Assembly: GCA_032718475.1 (NCBI GenBank)
Contig: JAUCBJ010008587.1
Span: 1-47,525, forward strand
DNA length: 47,525 nucleotides
Direction of reading: 5' to 3'
Origin: Nemertoderma westbladi
Taxonomy: Eukaryota > Xenacoelomorpha > Nemertodermatida > Nemertodermatidae
Under the pieces are notes generated by a model. The model made no database searches, was not told where the DNA came from, and saw nothing but the letters and a program-made list of their open reading frames with translations. Position 1 is the stretch's first letter. Each line of letters starts with the position of its first letter. The position numbers and the translations under genes were made by a program. This document shows positions 33,401-42,809 of this stretch, one piece after another.

Positions 33401-35586
33401 TGCTAAATCTATGCACGCACTCAAAAGTTATTGTAACTTTAGGAATTACAAGGCGTACTCCAAAATGGAACCCAATATTGGTTTATGTAGTTTAGTGGCT
33501 CTCTAGTTACGTAATAAATATTCGAGAACATTGAATTATTTAACGTTGAGTAATCAGAATCAGGAGTTAAAGAGTAAGATAATTTGAATCGCAGTAACTA
33601 TGGAAGCCACATAATAAAATACTACAGCTTAATTTATTTTGTAACTCTATATCGCTGTACGTTATATTAAAGAATTAAGTAACAAAAGAGTACCAATTTA
33701 AGAATTAAATTACGTATTACATGAGAAAAAAAGTAGAACATTTTTTTCTCAATATTCTCTCGAACCTTTATTAACCTCGGTGGAGCTCGGCAAATAAAAT
33801 GCCTCGAGAATAAATTAAAAAAGTTCTACTTTTTTTCCCATTTAATAAATAATTATTTATTCTTAAATTGTTACCTTTTCGCTCGAATTTAGACCCAAAT
33901 CGGGAGAAAAAGTTTAACTTTTTTTCTTGGCGAAAAAAGTAAAATATAATGTTTGTGGTGGAATTTCTTAAATTTTATTACCGTTGTACCGGAACCGTAG
34001 TTCTACAGCATTGTGCAGTATGTAAACCTACGTTATTTACAACTGGTAGGTACAAGTCTGGCAGTCTGGTACGTTCGTCTTTACGGTAGAATCGTAAAAA
34101 CCATAGCCTTCTATCTATACACCTCCTGTATAACCTTCTTCCAGAATGGCATTCCTGCATTCATGATCAGGAATCAGGATGCTGCTGCCCATAATTTTCA
34201 AACACTGAAAGTAAAAGATCTCTGGGTAGGCTGAGTTGAGTGTGCTATCTGAACTTGTAGTGTACCAGTACTGCATTTCCCCTTTAGTGTGCCAGTACTG
34301 GTACATTAAGTTATTGCTCAATACAGCAATATGTTCTGTTCAGTAGGTCTACCGGTCATGTAGGTTCTGTAGTTGTAAGGCAGTGATGTGATTGAGACAT
34401 TAAAGTAGGCTGGGGTACCGCTACCGGTACTGTACGATGCATGCAGTCAGTTTACCTACACTCTGAACAGAATACATACCATAGGCCTACAGTAGTCTTA
34501 TTCTTACAACTTTCACTTTCACTCATGTCAGTAAAGGTACCGGTAAGCTAACTACTGTATTCACAACACGGCAAACAGGCATAAATATAATTTCAACATG
34601 CAGATATCGTAGTGTTACGGTGGCTGATCTTTGCCAATTAATTTATTTTTTATTATTTTTTTTTCAGAAGTTTTCCATGACGTCATATTTTATGGTCGAC
34701 CAAAAATTATTAATTTATGGTCGACCATAAATTAATTTCTGGAAGTTTGAATTTCCCGGTACCGGTACCTTGTACGGCGAGATTTGGACAGGCCATTCAT
34801 GGGTTACTTTAAGTAATTACATTAAAAAAACGTGCAATTGGATGGTTTCCCACTACCCTAACCAATGAATGGCCAGTCAAAATCTCGACCTACAAGTTAC
34901 CGGGAAATTCAAACTACATATTCAACATAAATTAATAGGCCTAATTTTTGTTCGACCTTAAATTAATTTATGGTCGACATTTAAATTAATTTTTCTAATT
35001 AATATTTCGAATATGAAAATATGAAAATTAATGTTTCGACCATAAATTATGACGTCATGGAGAACTTATGAAAAAAAGTAAAAAAACAATTAATTAATTG
35101 GCAAAGATCAGCCACCGTATAGTGTTGTAAAATAAATGTGTTATTTTTTCCTAGGATTAAATAACATTATTTTTATAAATGTCAACAACCTGCATTATTT
35201 TAATATTTTAATTATTAATTAATTATTTATTTATTTATCCTAACAATTTTACATTGGTGCCCGAATGCCAACACCATGGCGTGTTTCAGATAATATAAAT
35301 GGACCAAAGTGTCGGTATATATTTATTTACTTTGATTTTTACTGTTTGTTAATAATTTGAATAGGTGGAACGCTTTCCCGAGTTACGTGTAGAAAGGGAA
35401 CAAAGGGATTCGTTATTGAGGCGAGAGCAGCATAAAGTAGAACAACAGAGACGGGCGGATAATAAGGAGAAAGAGCAACAAAGGAGGCAACAAGCGGACA
35501 CTCAGAGTTATAAAACATTGTTCGAAACAGCCGAAATGACCAGCAATAAAGATGCGACTGGCTACGATTCGGATGATTTTATGTAG
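24385..35586 (+). CDS. CCDC25: CCDC25, five coding exons
   Basis: Joining 24385-24409, 25202-25252, 25400-25492, 27361-27602 and 35365-35586 gives 633 nt, or 210 residues plus stop. Human CCDC25 is 208 residues, and the match is strong throughout. It starts MVFYFTS, then has [38 protein letters not shown] and [11 protein letters not shown]. The last part is a charged coiled coil ending DSDDFM. All introns are GT-AG and phases agree. In vertebrates CCDC25 is a membrane protein reported to sense extracellular-trap DNA; the role here is inferred only from homology. Introns 3 and 4 carry satellites, LINE or TIR elements; intron 1 carries a SINE. I see no canonical AATAAA within about 400 bp after the stop. 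Confidence 0.94.
24875..25150 (+). mobile_element. tRNA-derived SINE in CCDC25 intron 1
   Basis: A clear pol III B box, GTGGGTTCGATACCCGC, lies at about 24922-24938. It sits downstream of GTTGTGGTTGCA, a weak A-box remnant. A unique body follows and ends ...AATAAAACTTAACTTTAC. The A box is degraded and no flanking duplication was identified. Confidence 0.6.
25202..25252 (+). CDS. CCDC25: CCDC25 coding exon 2
   Basis: This exon encodes [16 protein letters not shown]. The acceptor is ATTTTGCAG and the donor AAA|GTAAGT. In the next intron an exact TACTAAC branch-point word lies at 25340-25346. Confidence 0.92.
25400..25492 (+). CDS. CCDC25: CCDC25 coding exon 3
   Basis: This exon encodes [18 protein letters not shown] and then [11 protein letters not shown], the most conserved part of the family. 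The acceptor is ATCGATAG and the donor AAG|GTAAGT. Confidence 0.94.
25635..26998. repeat. 36-bp palindromic satellite in CCDC25 intron 3, about 26 copies
   Basis: The unit is AACTCAATATATTGAGATAG followed by CGAGCACTCAGTTAAC. It contains the perfect 14-bp palindrome CTCAATATATTGAG. GTTAAC and CTAACA variants alternate. A LINE 3' end interrupts the first unit: the 29 bp before it and the 7 bp after the target duplication add to exactly 36. A lone, diverged unit fragment sits at 27288-27310 close to exon 4. Confidence 0.96.
25665..26061 (-). mobile_element. 5'-truncated LINE 3' end inserted in the satellite
   Basis: The minus-strand frame includes [19 protein letters not shown], the C-terminal conserved block of the same LINE as 39.5-42.5 kb, and continues intact through [15 protein letters not shown]. 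The 3' end carries (TAG)n, seen on the plus strand as TACTACTACTACG. A 7-bp target duplication, CGCACTC, flanks it at 25658-25664 and 26062-26068. It is antisense to CCDC25. Confidence 0.88.
27328..27334 (+). promoter_or_regulatory. CCDC25: Branch-point consensus TACTAAC for CCDC25 intron 3
   Basis: An exact TACTAAC lies 27 nt before the AG at 27359-27360 and is followed by a short pyrimidine stretch. The distance suits a branch site. Confidence 0.6.
27361..27602 (+). CDS. CCDC25: CCDC25 coding exon 4
   Basis: This exon encodes [33 protein letters not shown] and VNRLNKTK. The first codon is split with exon 3 (G|AT). The donor is ACTAAA|GTAAGTGAG, and this junction is what the adjoining 37-bp satellite repeats. 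Read-through past the donor meets a stop at about 27633. Confidence 0.94.
27597..30768 (+). repeat. 37-bp splice-junction satellite in CCDC25 intron 4, about 75 copies
   Basis: The unit is ACTAAAGTAAGTGAGTCTAT followed by TTATGGCTGTTATAGTT. The first unit begins with the last six exonic bases of exon 4, so every unit reproduces the exon-intron junction ACTAAA|GTAAGTGAG. I count about 76 GTAAGTGAG donors. Higher-order variants add ACGGCTGTTATAGTT (15 bp) or ACTA, the latter creating an exact TACTAAC. Others drop GGCTGTT to give TTATGATAGTT. Confidence 0.97.
30775..30910 (+). promoter_or_regulatory. Long polypyrimidine tract ending in AG after the satellite
   Basis: About 130 bp of nearly pure T/C (TTTTTCCTTTTTT-type runs) ends TTTGGTTTAG at 30901-30910, a strong 3' splice-site-like signal. 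The sequence after it shows a short open stretch only. A similar T/C tract recurs at about 31560-31640, followed by two outlying 37-bp-type units. Confidence 0.5.
31560..31720 (+). repeat. T/C tract plus two outlying units of the 37-bp satellite
   Basis: Runs of CCTTTTTTCCCTTTTTT type precede ATAGTTACTAAAGTAAGTGA (about 31643) and a diverged AGTAAAGTAAGTGAG (about 31695). The same order of T/C tract and satellite as at 30.7 kb suggests a segmental duplication or array fragmentation. Confidence 0.75.
31750..32065 (+). pseudogene. Possible LINE C-terminal zinc-finger fragment
   Basis: One frame contains [18 protein letters not shown], the CxxC...H...C pattern common near the C-terminus of LINE ORF2 proteins. 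Neighbouring frames are partly open, suggesting frameshifts. The match is short, so it stays tentative. Confidence 0.32.
33194..33705. mobile_element. Short TIR repeat, copy B (in CCDC25 intron 4)
   Basis: The left end CTTAAATTGTTAGCGTACTC pairs imperfectly with the right end AAAAGAGTACCAATTTAAG. The interior aligns with copy A at 13470-13988. Homology continues through TTCTCAATATTCTCTCGAAC and GAGCTCGGCAAATAAAATGC to about 33830, so the true element may be larger than the TIR pair. Confidence 0.58.
33855..33990. mobile_element. Partial third copy of the same TIR repeat
   Basis: CTTAAATTGTTACCTTTTCG and ATCGGGAGAAAAAGTTTAAC, then GGCGAAAAAAGTAAAATATA, match the left ends of copies A and B. 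The copy stops after about 130 bp. Confidence 0.6.
34616..35119. mobile_element. 504-bp TIR element (foldback MITE) with TAGTGT target duplication
   Basis: The ends TACGGTGGCTGATCTTTGCC and GGCAAAGATCAGCCACCGTA are perfect inverted repeats. They continue through TTAATT and a poly(T)/poly(A) stretch to ATGACGTCAT on both sides. TAGTGT flanks at 34610-34615 and 35120-35125. Inner segments such as ATGGTCGACCAT and AATGAATGGCC/GGCCATTCAT are also inverted, so the whole unit can fold back. It lies about 245 bp before CCDC25 exon 5. Confidence 0.88.
35365..35586 (+). CDS. CCDC25: CCDC25 coding exon 5 (terminal)
   Basis: This exon encodes [16 protein letters not shown], then a highly charged Glu/Arg/Gln coiled coil, ending [11 protein letters not shown] and a TAG stop. 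The acceptor is TTTGAATAG. Family proteins end SDEFM, so the tail motif is kept. Confidence 0.93.
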   Translation: MERFPELRVEREQRDSLLRREQHKVEQQRRADNKEKEQQRRQQADTQSYKTLFETAEMTSNKDATGYDSDDFM

Positions 35587-35992
35587 ATATAAGTTGAAGT
35601 CGAGGCTATTTATATTATAACATCTCGGTTTAACTTCTGTGATGCAGTGTATAGAAAAGAACATTCCTGTATTGGTTTATAAGAAGGTCGTATAATTCTT
35701 ATTAATCATTTTGCATATATTTAAATACCAATAATTATCTAAATTTGAAAATTTATATGACATATATATTTGAACTGCAAAGCTCGAATTCACTTTTATA
35801 ATTGTCTTCTAAAATGGATGGGCGATTATCTGGCCGTAGCGACCAATTTATTGAATTGCAAAATCTATGAACAAGAAACATACGAGGCAATTCCAAGATT
35901 CTTCTATCTCTTACCTGTACTTTTCAGGGAAGGCGCTACTTTTACTCAGGCCAGGCATCCTTCTCAGTATGTGGGAGGGGAGGGGGGCAAGG
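35587..35992. other. CCDC25 3' flank; no further gene recognised
   Basis: This probably includes the 3' UTR. No canonical AATAAA is visible. A 79-codon frame at 35770-36009 runs into the 16-bp array and has no recognisable domain. Confidence 0.4.
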
Positions 35993-36583
35993 TAAGGCGC
36001 GTAAGCTGAAAAGCGAGTAAGGTGTAAAGCGAGTAAGGTGTAAAGCGCGTAAAGGTGTAAAGCGCGTAAGGTGTAAAGTGCGTAAGGTGTAAAGCGCGTA
36101 AGGAGTAAAGCGCATTAGGTGTAAAGCGCGTAAGGTGTAAAGCGCGTAAGGTGTAAAGCGCATTAGGTGTAAAGCGCGTAAGGTGTAAAGCGCGTAAGGA
36201 GTAAAGCGCATAAGGTGTGAAGCGCGTAAGGTGTAAAACGCGTAAGGTGTAAAGCGCGTAAAGTGTTAAGCGCGTATGGTGTAAAGCAAGTGCGTAAGGT
36301 GTAAAGCGCATTAGGTGTAAAGCGCGTAAGGTGTAAAGCGCGTAAGGTGTAAAGCGCGTTAGGTGTAAAGCGCGTAAGGTGTAAAGCGCGTAAGGTGTTA
36401 AGCGCGTATGGTGTAAAGCGCGTAAGGTGTAAAGCGCGTAAGGTGTTAAGTGCGTATGGTGTAAAGCGCGTAAGGTGTAAAGCGCGTAAGGTGTAAAGCG
36501 CGTAAGGTGTTAAGTGCGTATGGTGTAAAGCGCGTAAGGTGTAAAGCGCGTAAGGTGTTAAGCGCGTATGGTGTAAAGCGCGT
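35993..36583. repeat. 16-bp minisatellite, about 36 copies
   Basis: The unit is GTAAGGTGTAAAGCGC with GCATTAGG, GTTAAGC and GTATGG variants. Higher-order groups of three to four units are marked by the TTAAGCGCGTATGG variant in the second half. All three minus-strand frames are open because the unit lacks stops in any frame. Confidence 0.97.
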
Positions 36584-36594
36584 ACAAAATACAA

Positions 36595-38010
36595 ACTAAA
36601 ATTACTTATATTATCGAATAATGTCCAAAATGCCAGTTGAAATATTCCGATCGTCTACTTTTAAATATAATATTATTCGACTGGATCCGTAAGCTGGTAG
36701 GTGGCCAATTGAACACATCAGGTGTGCTGCGTATGAGAAACTTCTATCATACTTTGAACGCACACCTTGAAATCTTTCCAGCTACGTGTTATGGAAACCC
36801 CCTCGATTAATAATTGGGTTGCTAAGTAACCCATCTTATCGTGTTGATATACTTTCCTGTTGCGAAAATTATTATAGAAGATTCTAATTATTTATCAAAT
36901 TTTATATATTATTTTATCGCTTTTGATCACTTCTAAGCTTAAGATAAGAGAGTTTGATGAGGATCTTTGCCCGCCGTAACCTTGGTAACAACAATATATA
37001 AATTATAGGCAGAAATTTTGATACATTTCTATGAACCTTTGATATGATATTCAAACCAATCAGATATAAACATATAAAGTTATTATACGTACGAAAATAT
37101 TACTAAATTAGTACCGGAAATACCAAAACAACCGACCTACGCCAGCGGTGGCTAGAAATCCTGTTTCACGCCCTGTATTATTATGGATCGCCTTCCAGCC
37201 AACCTAAAGATTAAACTGTCTTTATGGAAATGATTGCATATCAGCGCATCTGATTGGCAGTAGGGAAAGCAGCACACAAGGTAAATCCATGGCAATCAAT
37301 CATAGCAAACAATACATGATGAGGTAGGTGGGAATGCGACTTCATATTGGATGTACGACTGGACACAATATTTGGCATTGAAATCATATTATATTGGATA
37401 TCCTGGGTATTAAATCAATTGTGTAATCCCCAGCTTGTTTATTTTATTATTATTATATTACAATCGGCCATCATTGTGTGTTGTAAAACATTAAATAAAA
37501 TATTAAATGAAAAATATTTATTAAATTTATTAACATGATGTTATTATGAACTGCAGTACGGTAAACTTAGTAAAGTAAAGTAAAGTTAACTATAAAGTTG
37601 TTACAGTTGCGGGATGCGACTTGACTGAAACTGTAATTGTTGCGAAATTGGCATACGAAAGTCCATATTAGGAAAAGAAAAACAAGCGCGACTATCCTGA
37701 ACTTCATAGTTTAATAGAACCTTACCAGCAATCATTTATAGTACAAAACTATAGTCATCTTGCTTCAGTGCAAAACACGTAAAATGCAAAAACTTATTAA
37801 TTATATAAAAGCAAAAACTTAACTAAACTGCAACCTAATATCTAAATACGAACTAAAGGCAATCAAATACTGACAATAATGAATAGCGCCATAGGTCAAA
37901 CTATGAAAGTACCGTGAAAGTACAGTACCATAGCTCCAATTATATGAATGTGGCTGAGTGTTGTAGCCAACTGTTGAGTGTTACTACTGGACGTTCGAAT
38001 GTTTTCTTTC
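36595..38010. other. Non-coding stretch with promoter-like motifs
   Basis: It holds two RFX X-box-like palindromes, a CCAAT word near 37055 and ATTGGC near 37253. A short reading frame MDRLPANLKIKLSLWK starts near 37182. No longer coding region is recognisable, so a promoter of a gene outside the window or a pseudopromoter are both possible. Confidence 0.35.
36818..36989. promoter_or_regulatory. Two RFX X-box-like motifs
   Basis: GTAACCTTGGTAAC at 36976-36989 fits the X-box consensus GTNRCC-N(0-3)-RGYAAC fully. GTTGCTAAGTAAC at 36818-36830 fits with one mismatch. RFX factors bind such sites, notably at ciliary genes. Binding is not shown by sequence alone. Confidence 0.45.
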
Positions 38011-38027
38011 GAATAGCCCGCGACATT

Positions 38028-38325
38028 GTCGGGTTCTCATCTGGTTCCCCCAAACTTGACACTTGAACAAAGCCGCCTCCGCTTTGCAGGACTTTGCTTT
38101 CGCCGTGAGGACCAGTCTGTGCACAATATTGTGCTTCGGCAGCCCCATGGAGAAAATAAGCATGTTGGACAGCCCACCACTTTCCTGAGACGCCTCTTAA
38201 AGGGTACTGACCTTGAAGATGCGGATTTAAAGGGCACTGGCCTTGAAGATGTGAATAATCTCGCAAAGTCATGGCCATGGGGGAATTGGAGTTGTGGCGG
38301 TGAAACTTTATCGATAAGCCGGCAT
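38028..38325 (+). mobile_element. LINE 3'-end fragment with internal duplication
   Basis: The frame reads LTLEQSRLRFAGLCFRREDQ, then a block with the motif LKGTDLEDAD duplicated as LKGTGLEDVN. It then runs on to the AAGCCGGCATAACATT end. It is the same family as 42185-42548 but diverged, and it lacks the (TAG)n tail. Confidence 0.8.
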
Positions 38326-38329
38326 AACA

Positions 38330-39519
38330 TTATTGGCTGTTGTCACAAAATATTTAATTCCCTAAATTGGCGAACCTTTCAATTTTGTTCCAGAACTTTA
38401 AATGCAATTATCACTGTTTCATGTTTTTTCTTAAAAATGCTTTGACTCAGGCATTGTTTCACAAATGACTTGACATTTGGAACAAAGTTTCAGGATGGTA
38501 TTCACAATCAGACTTCCAATACGTCAAATATCAGTTTAATGAGAAAAGGCTATGAAAAAGGCCCTTTTAAGGCTTTTTTTACTGCAAAAGGCCTCCGATA
38601 CATTCTTATTAAAATCCATTAAGAGTAATTACTGTATTAGTTAATTACTGTATTATTACTATAATTACTGTATTATTTCATTCAATTTGTGGAAAGTTAT
38701 TGAAGTGAGGGCCCAAAAATTATAATAATTTTGTACTTATTCTACACATGTCAGGCGACAATGTTAGGACCTACAACGGATTTTACGGGCATACCACGGA
38801 TGTCACGGCATGCAACGATTTACAAATAGTAGGCTACTTATATATTGAACTACCAGTAGGCCTACTTACTTACATAGGCTACTGTAATTATGTTAATGTT
38901 CGTGTTTATGTCTGCTTTGACTTTTATTAATTAAAAATAATTATGTGTGAAGAAGTTGATGGTAACTCTAGCAACTAACTCGTCATATAATGAAGTTGTG
39001 CAATACTAGATAACATGCCTGAGAAATTACTCACAGCAGGTAATAAATTGAAGTAGGTAATTAAGTAATCAGTTAACAGTAAGTCATTAACAGTAAGTAA
39101 TCAAATTTTCTAAGACAAATTACTCACATGTTAAGAAAGGGTAATACGTAAAGCAGATAAGAAATTTTTGTGAAATCAAAAAGTAACCATATCCATTGGA
39201 AATAGACCGCAAATAACAACTAATTACAAGTTATTAGGAGAAAATGAAACAGTAACCTGTGCTGTTGAGGTTTTACGCATGTACTGGTACAGTAATAGCA
39301 ATGGTATTTCATCGGTTCCATTATCATAATAAACTATTTCGTTTTGGTATAAATAATTGTATAATTTGTATTTCAGAACCTCCGGAAGTGACTGAATTTC
39401 ATTTGGTGAGTTTCATTTAATTTAATTATTTGACATAAATTTATGATTAAGAGAGGAGATCCATCCATATCTTGTAAAATTATGTGGTAATGAATTGTCA
39501 TGAACTGCTCAGGTCAGGT
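38330..39519. other. No gene recognised; one possible micro-exon
   Basis: AT-rich DNA. At 39377-39405 a 29-nt stretch coding EPPEVTEFHL is bounded by TATTTCAG and GTGAGT, a possible small exon on the plus strand. Nothing else supports a gene here. Confidence 0.35.
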
Positions 39520-40109
39520 CAGGTATTCCAGGTCATTGATCAAGAAAACTTGCCACCTCCATGCAGCATAAAGGAGGTGCCATCTGTAGCTGCATAGACC
39601 CTCTTACTAGGGCAAATCTGGTCCTGTAACTGGGACCCCCTTCGTTCTGGGATAAGGACGCCCTTGGTCCTGGATTAAGGACCCATATACTTGGCTGGAG
39701 GGTTATATCGCCTGGCCAGGCAGATGGTGATCTACCAATGGCTGGTCAGGAGTAGAGTGTTCTCATGTCCACTGTGAGTGCACTTCACTGCGACCTGCAC
39801 CTGGCAGCAGGGGTACAGCCAATGGTGGGTCATGTGCGCCAGAGTAGATATGGGTGATGGGCCTCATATTTGACTCCACTGCGACACCCACCCTGTGGAA
39901 TGGCAAACCAGGGTGCGGTATTTGCCCCGAGAGCTGACTCGGCAAAAAAGCACCCACCAACCCCCACTATGGATTACATTAGTAATGCGGAGTTCCGGCC
40001 ACTAGAGGCCAGTGGAATTACCGGACAAAATCGGCTTCACAGGCGTTAGTTATCTCCTGACCGGCTGCCTGTCTCACCCCCTACTGGAGAGAGAGCAGCC
40101 AACAATTCT

Positions 40110-41108
40110 TTGAGTCCCTTTCCTGATGACCTTTCTGGCCCAAACCCTGGGTCACCAGGGAGGCCAGATTGTGAGGGAGAGAGGGATTCTGGAATTGGAG
40201 GCTACTCTCATGTTCCACTCCGACCAACAAAGCCATTGGCGAATCTGAGGCAAGTCACTAGACTAGCCTCAGTAAACACCCTATCACTCGGGTCCCCAAT
40301 GCGACAGGGTGAGCTGACTGCCTTGGCAGATAACCTTTCTCTTAGCGCAGTGTGTGTTCAAGAGCACCGAATGCAGACTGGACATACTGATGAGGTTCTG
40401 ATTAAGGACATGGGGGGCGGTTGGCGACTCGCCCTTGCGTCAGCAGATGATAGTGGCAATGGTGGAATTGGTCTATTGATGAATCCAACTGCACCTGCAG
40501 CATTGGACAAAATAGACCAAATCTCTAACCACATCATCCGTTGCCACTTCTCATGTTCTGGAAGACTGGCTAAGAAGTTTCCTAAGGTGGTTCTAATTGT
40601 GTGCTACTCTCCTACTAGTGTTGCCCCTGTAGAGGAGGTGGAAAATTTCTACCACAATCTACAAGCAGCTACTGATGGTGTGGATCACCACAGCATGCAT
40701 TCTTAACGTTCCTGGGATACTTTAATGCAAGTCTGCCTCAATCACCTACATCGCCGTGGGTTTATAGCGATAGTGTTAACCGAAATTCCGTCCATCTTCA
40801 GGATTTTATCTCTTGAAAAGGATTGTTTTCGGCTGGAACCCAGTTCAAGAAGCGAACCGGAAAGCTATGGACTCATAGTGGACCCAGTGGTCACAAGTCC
40901 CAGATAGACCATATTCTGTTTCGTAGAAAATACAGGAGCTCTATACAAGATTGTAATGCATTTACACTTCGACCCTTCTCCAGTGATCACCGCCTTATTG
41001 TGGCCAAGGTAAGACTTAGTCTGCGTGCTAGCAGAACAACGAAATCTGCCTTGCCGCGGCATGACTGGTCCTCTCTGTTGCAACAGCCAAGTGTGAGATC
41101 CAGCTTCA
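40110..41108 (+). pseudogene. LINE endonuclease domain, frameshifted
   Basis: The first frame has LASVNTLSL, AVCVQEHRM (the catalytic QE/EH block), GGIGLLMNP and VCYSPTSVAP. A shift near 40700 leads to TFLGYFNASLPQSP (family GDFN, here GYFN). Another shift leads to QIDHILFRRKYRS and PFSSDHRLIVAKV, the IDH and SDHR catalytic blocks. At least two frameshifts and the D-to-Y change at GDFN indicate inactivity. It feeds directly into the RT frame. Confidence 0.82.
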
Positions 41109-41109
41109 C

Positions 41110-42180
41110 ACTACAGCTGAGCAATCTGCTAATCTACAGGAGCTAATAAAACAACAGGTTGATGCCATCAATGATGCTGACGACAGCAGGCAATCATCCC
41201 AGGCATGGAAATCGATCAATCTGCTTACTGGGCGGAAAAGCCAACCAACCACCAAGGTTAAGGCTGAATCACCAGCCGATCGCCTCAATGGTTGGAAAGC
41301 CCACTTTGAAAAGCTCCTCAATAATGACAGGGTATTGCCTGATAACTTTATAGAAGTAAAAGTGTCTGAGTCTGTACTCCCAGATATTCCCATTGGCGAT
41401 ATCTCCTTTGCAGAAGTGAAGGCTGCTGCAAAGAGCATTAAGACCAATCGTGCCAGTGGAGTAGATAGTGTTCCCCCTGAGGTCTTTAAAATACCTGAGT
41501 GTTTAAAGCTCATCTATCCCATCATAGTAGACATGTACCGAACAACAAGAGTCCCAAAAGAAATGAAAACAAATAAGTTGGTGCCAGTTCCCAAGAAGGG
41601 AAACCTAACACTCTATGGTTCTTTTCGGGGAATCTCATTGATCTCGATTGCTGCAAAGCTATACAATAGAATTCTATTAGATCGCATCAGGGATCCCATT
41701 GAGAGACTGCTCCGTGGATATCAGAATGGGTTCCGTAAAGGTCGTGGGACCATGGAGCCCATTTTGGCACTTAGAAGGATAATTGAAGATTTATCAAAAA
41801 AGAAAGACAGGCATCTGGCTGTTATCTTTGTTGACTTCTTCAAGGCCTTTGATTCAGTCTCTCGCTCATGTATGCTCAGCATACTTTCATTATATGGGAT
41901 TCCTGATGAAATTATTGCAGCAATCAGATCAGTATACGATGGATCGACAACATTTGTGTCTACTGTTGACGGTGACACGGAACCATTTGAAGTGTTATGG
42001 GGCGTCCTCCAGGGAGACACACTTGCACCATTCTTGTTCATAATTGTCATCAGAATTAGATCATCATAATGATGATGGGGTGATGATAACTCCACCTACT
42101 GGCTCCAGAATTCGAGGAAATCCTGCCAAGTACCTAACTGATCTAGACTTTGCTGATGACTTAGGAGTACTCTCAGAATC
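41110..42180 (+). pseudogene. LINE reverse transcriptase domain
   Basis: One frame is open from about 41110 to 42069. It contains NRASGVDSVPPE, VPVPKKGNLTLYGSFRGISL, YQNGFRKGRGTMEPILALRR, IFVDFFKAFDSV (motif A) and GVLQGDTLAPFLFIIV (motif B). The frame breaks near 42050 and resumes in another frame with DLDFADDLGVLSES, the FADD catalytic motif at 42149-42160. The thumb region after it is deleted: sequence jumps at about 42180-42190 to the C-terminal block at a shared TCAAGTACAATGCAC stretch. Confidence 0.88.
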
Positions 42181-42184
42181 AAGT

Positions 42185-42548
42185 ACAATGCACACATCTC
42201 CAACCAGACACTATATAACATTGGAGGTATCTCATTGGTTCCCCCAAGCTTGACACTAGAACAAAATCGCCTCCGTTTTGCAGGACATTGCTTTCGCCGT
42301 GAGGACCAGCCAGTGCATAACCTTGTACTTTGGCAGCCTCATGGAGTGAATAAGCATGGTGGACAGCCCATGACTTTCTTGTGACGCATCTTAAAGGACA
42401 CTGGCCTTGAAGATGCGGATGATCTAGCAAATGGATCCCTATCATGGGTGATAGTGAGTTGTGGCGGCGCAATTTTGTCGACAAGCCGGCACAGCATTTT
42501 TAAAAATGCAGCTGCAATGCAGCATGCCGATCCTAGTAGTAGTAGTGG
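42185..42548 (+). pseudogene. LINE C-terminal block and 3' end
   Basis: [20 protein letters not shown] and [17 protein letters not shown] are followed by a stop (TTCTTGTGACGC) where the copy at 25.7-26.1 kb reads Arg. The sequence then runs through GATGCGGATGATCTAGC to the (TAG)n tail. This block marks all four family copies in the window. Confidence 0.85.
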
Positions 42549-42654
42549 TGCGAGACAAAGTGCGTGAAACTCTATCTAATCGAACATATTATTTTTGTCT
42601 GGTTCAGTCTTTGTTATCTTTGTATGCTACCCATTCTGCCATTCAAGTAATGGT

Positions 42655-42800
42655 ATGGCAGCAGCTTGGTCTAGTGGTGACTTTCCTGGACTTCAAATTA
42701 GGAAGCCCTGGTTCGATACTTAGATGGGGGCAGCACTGTTTGGGCACAGTGCTTTAAATGCTGCAGCCTAGCTCAACCCTGGCTTTCATCCTTCAGTGGT
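42655..42800 (+). mobile_element. tRNA-derived SINE-like sequence
   Basis: An A-box-like GCTTGGTCTAGTGGTGAC and a B-box-like CCTGGTTCGATACTTAG (about 42707-42723) are about 45 bp apart, as in tRNA genes. No acceptor stem closes, and SINE-type body sequence (GGGCACAGTGCTTTAAATGC) follows. It differs from the SINE at 24.9 kb. Confidence 0.5.
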
Positions 42801-42809
42801 CGATAAATT

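Larger units (their letters stand above)
39520..42548 (+). mobile_element. Nearly full-length, degraded non-LTR retrotransposon (LINE)
   Basis: A GC-richer 5' region (39520-40100) is followed by an apurinic endonuclease, a reverse transcriptase and a C-terminal block in family order. It ends in TAGTAGTAGTAG at about 42533-42546. Frameshifts and an internal deletion make it inactive. Three other 3' ends of the family lie in this window. The 5' boundary is approximate. It belongs to the endonuclease-bearing (RTE/jockey-type) LINEs; I cannot fix the clade. Confidence 0.85.

Noticed and set aside
35942-36594. Three overlapping minus-strand frames rich in Leu-Thr-Arg-Phe
   Set aside because: The 16-bp unit is open in all three frames, so openness carries no information.
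37347-37538. 63-codon hydrophobic frame
   Set aside because: It is short, AT-rich, and lacks any recognisable motif; chance is likely in this composition.
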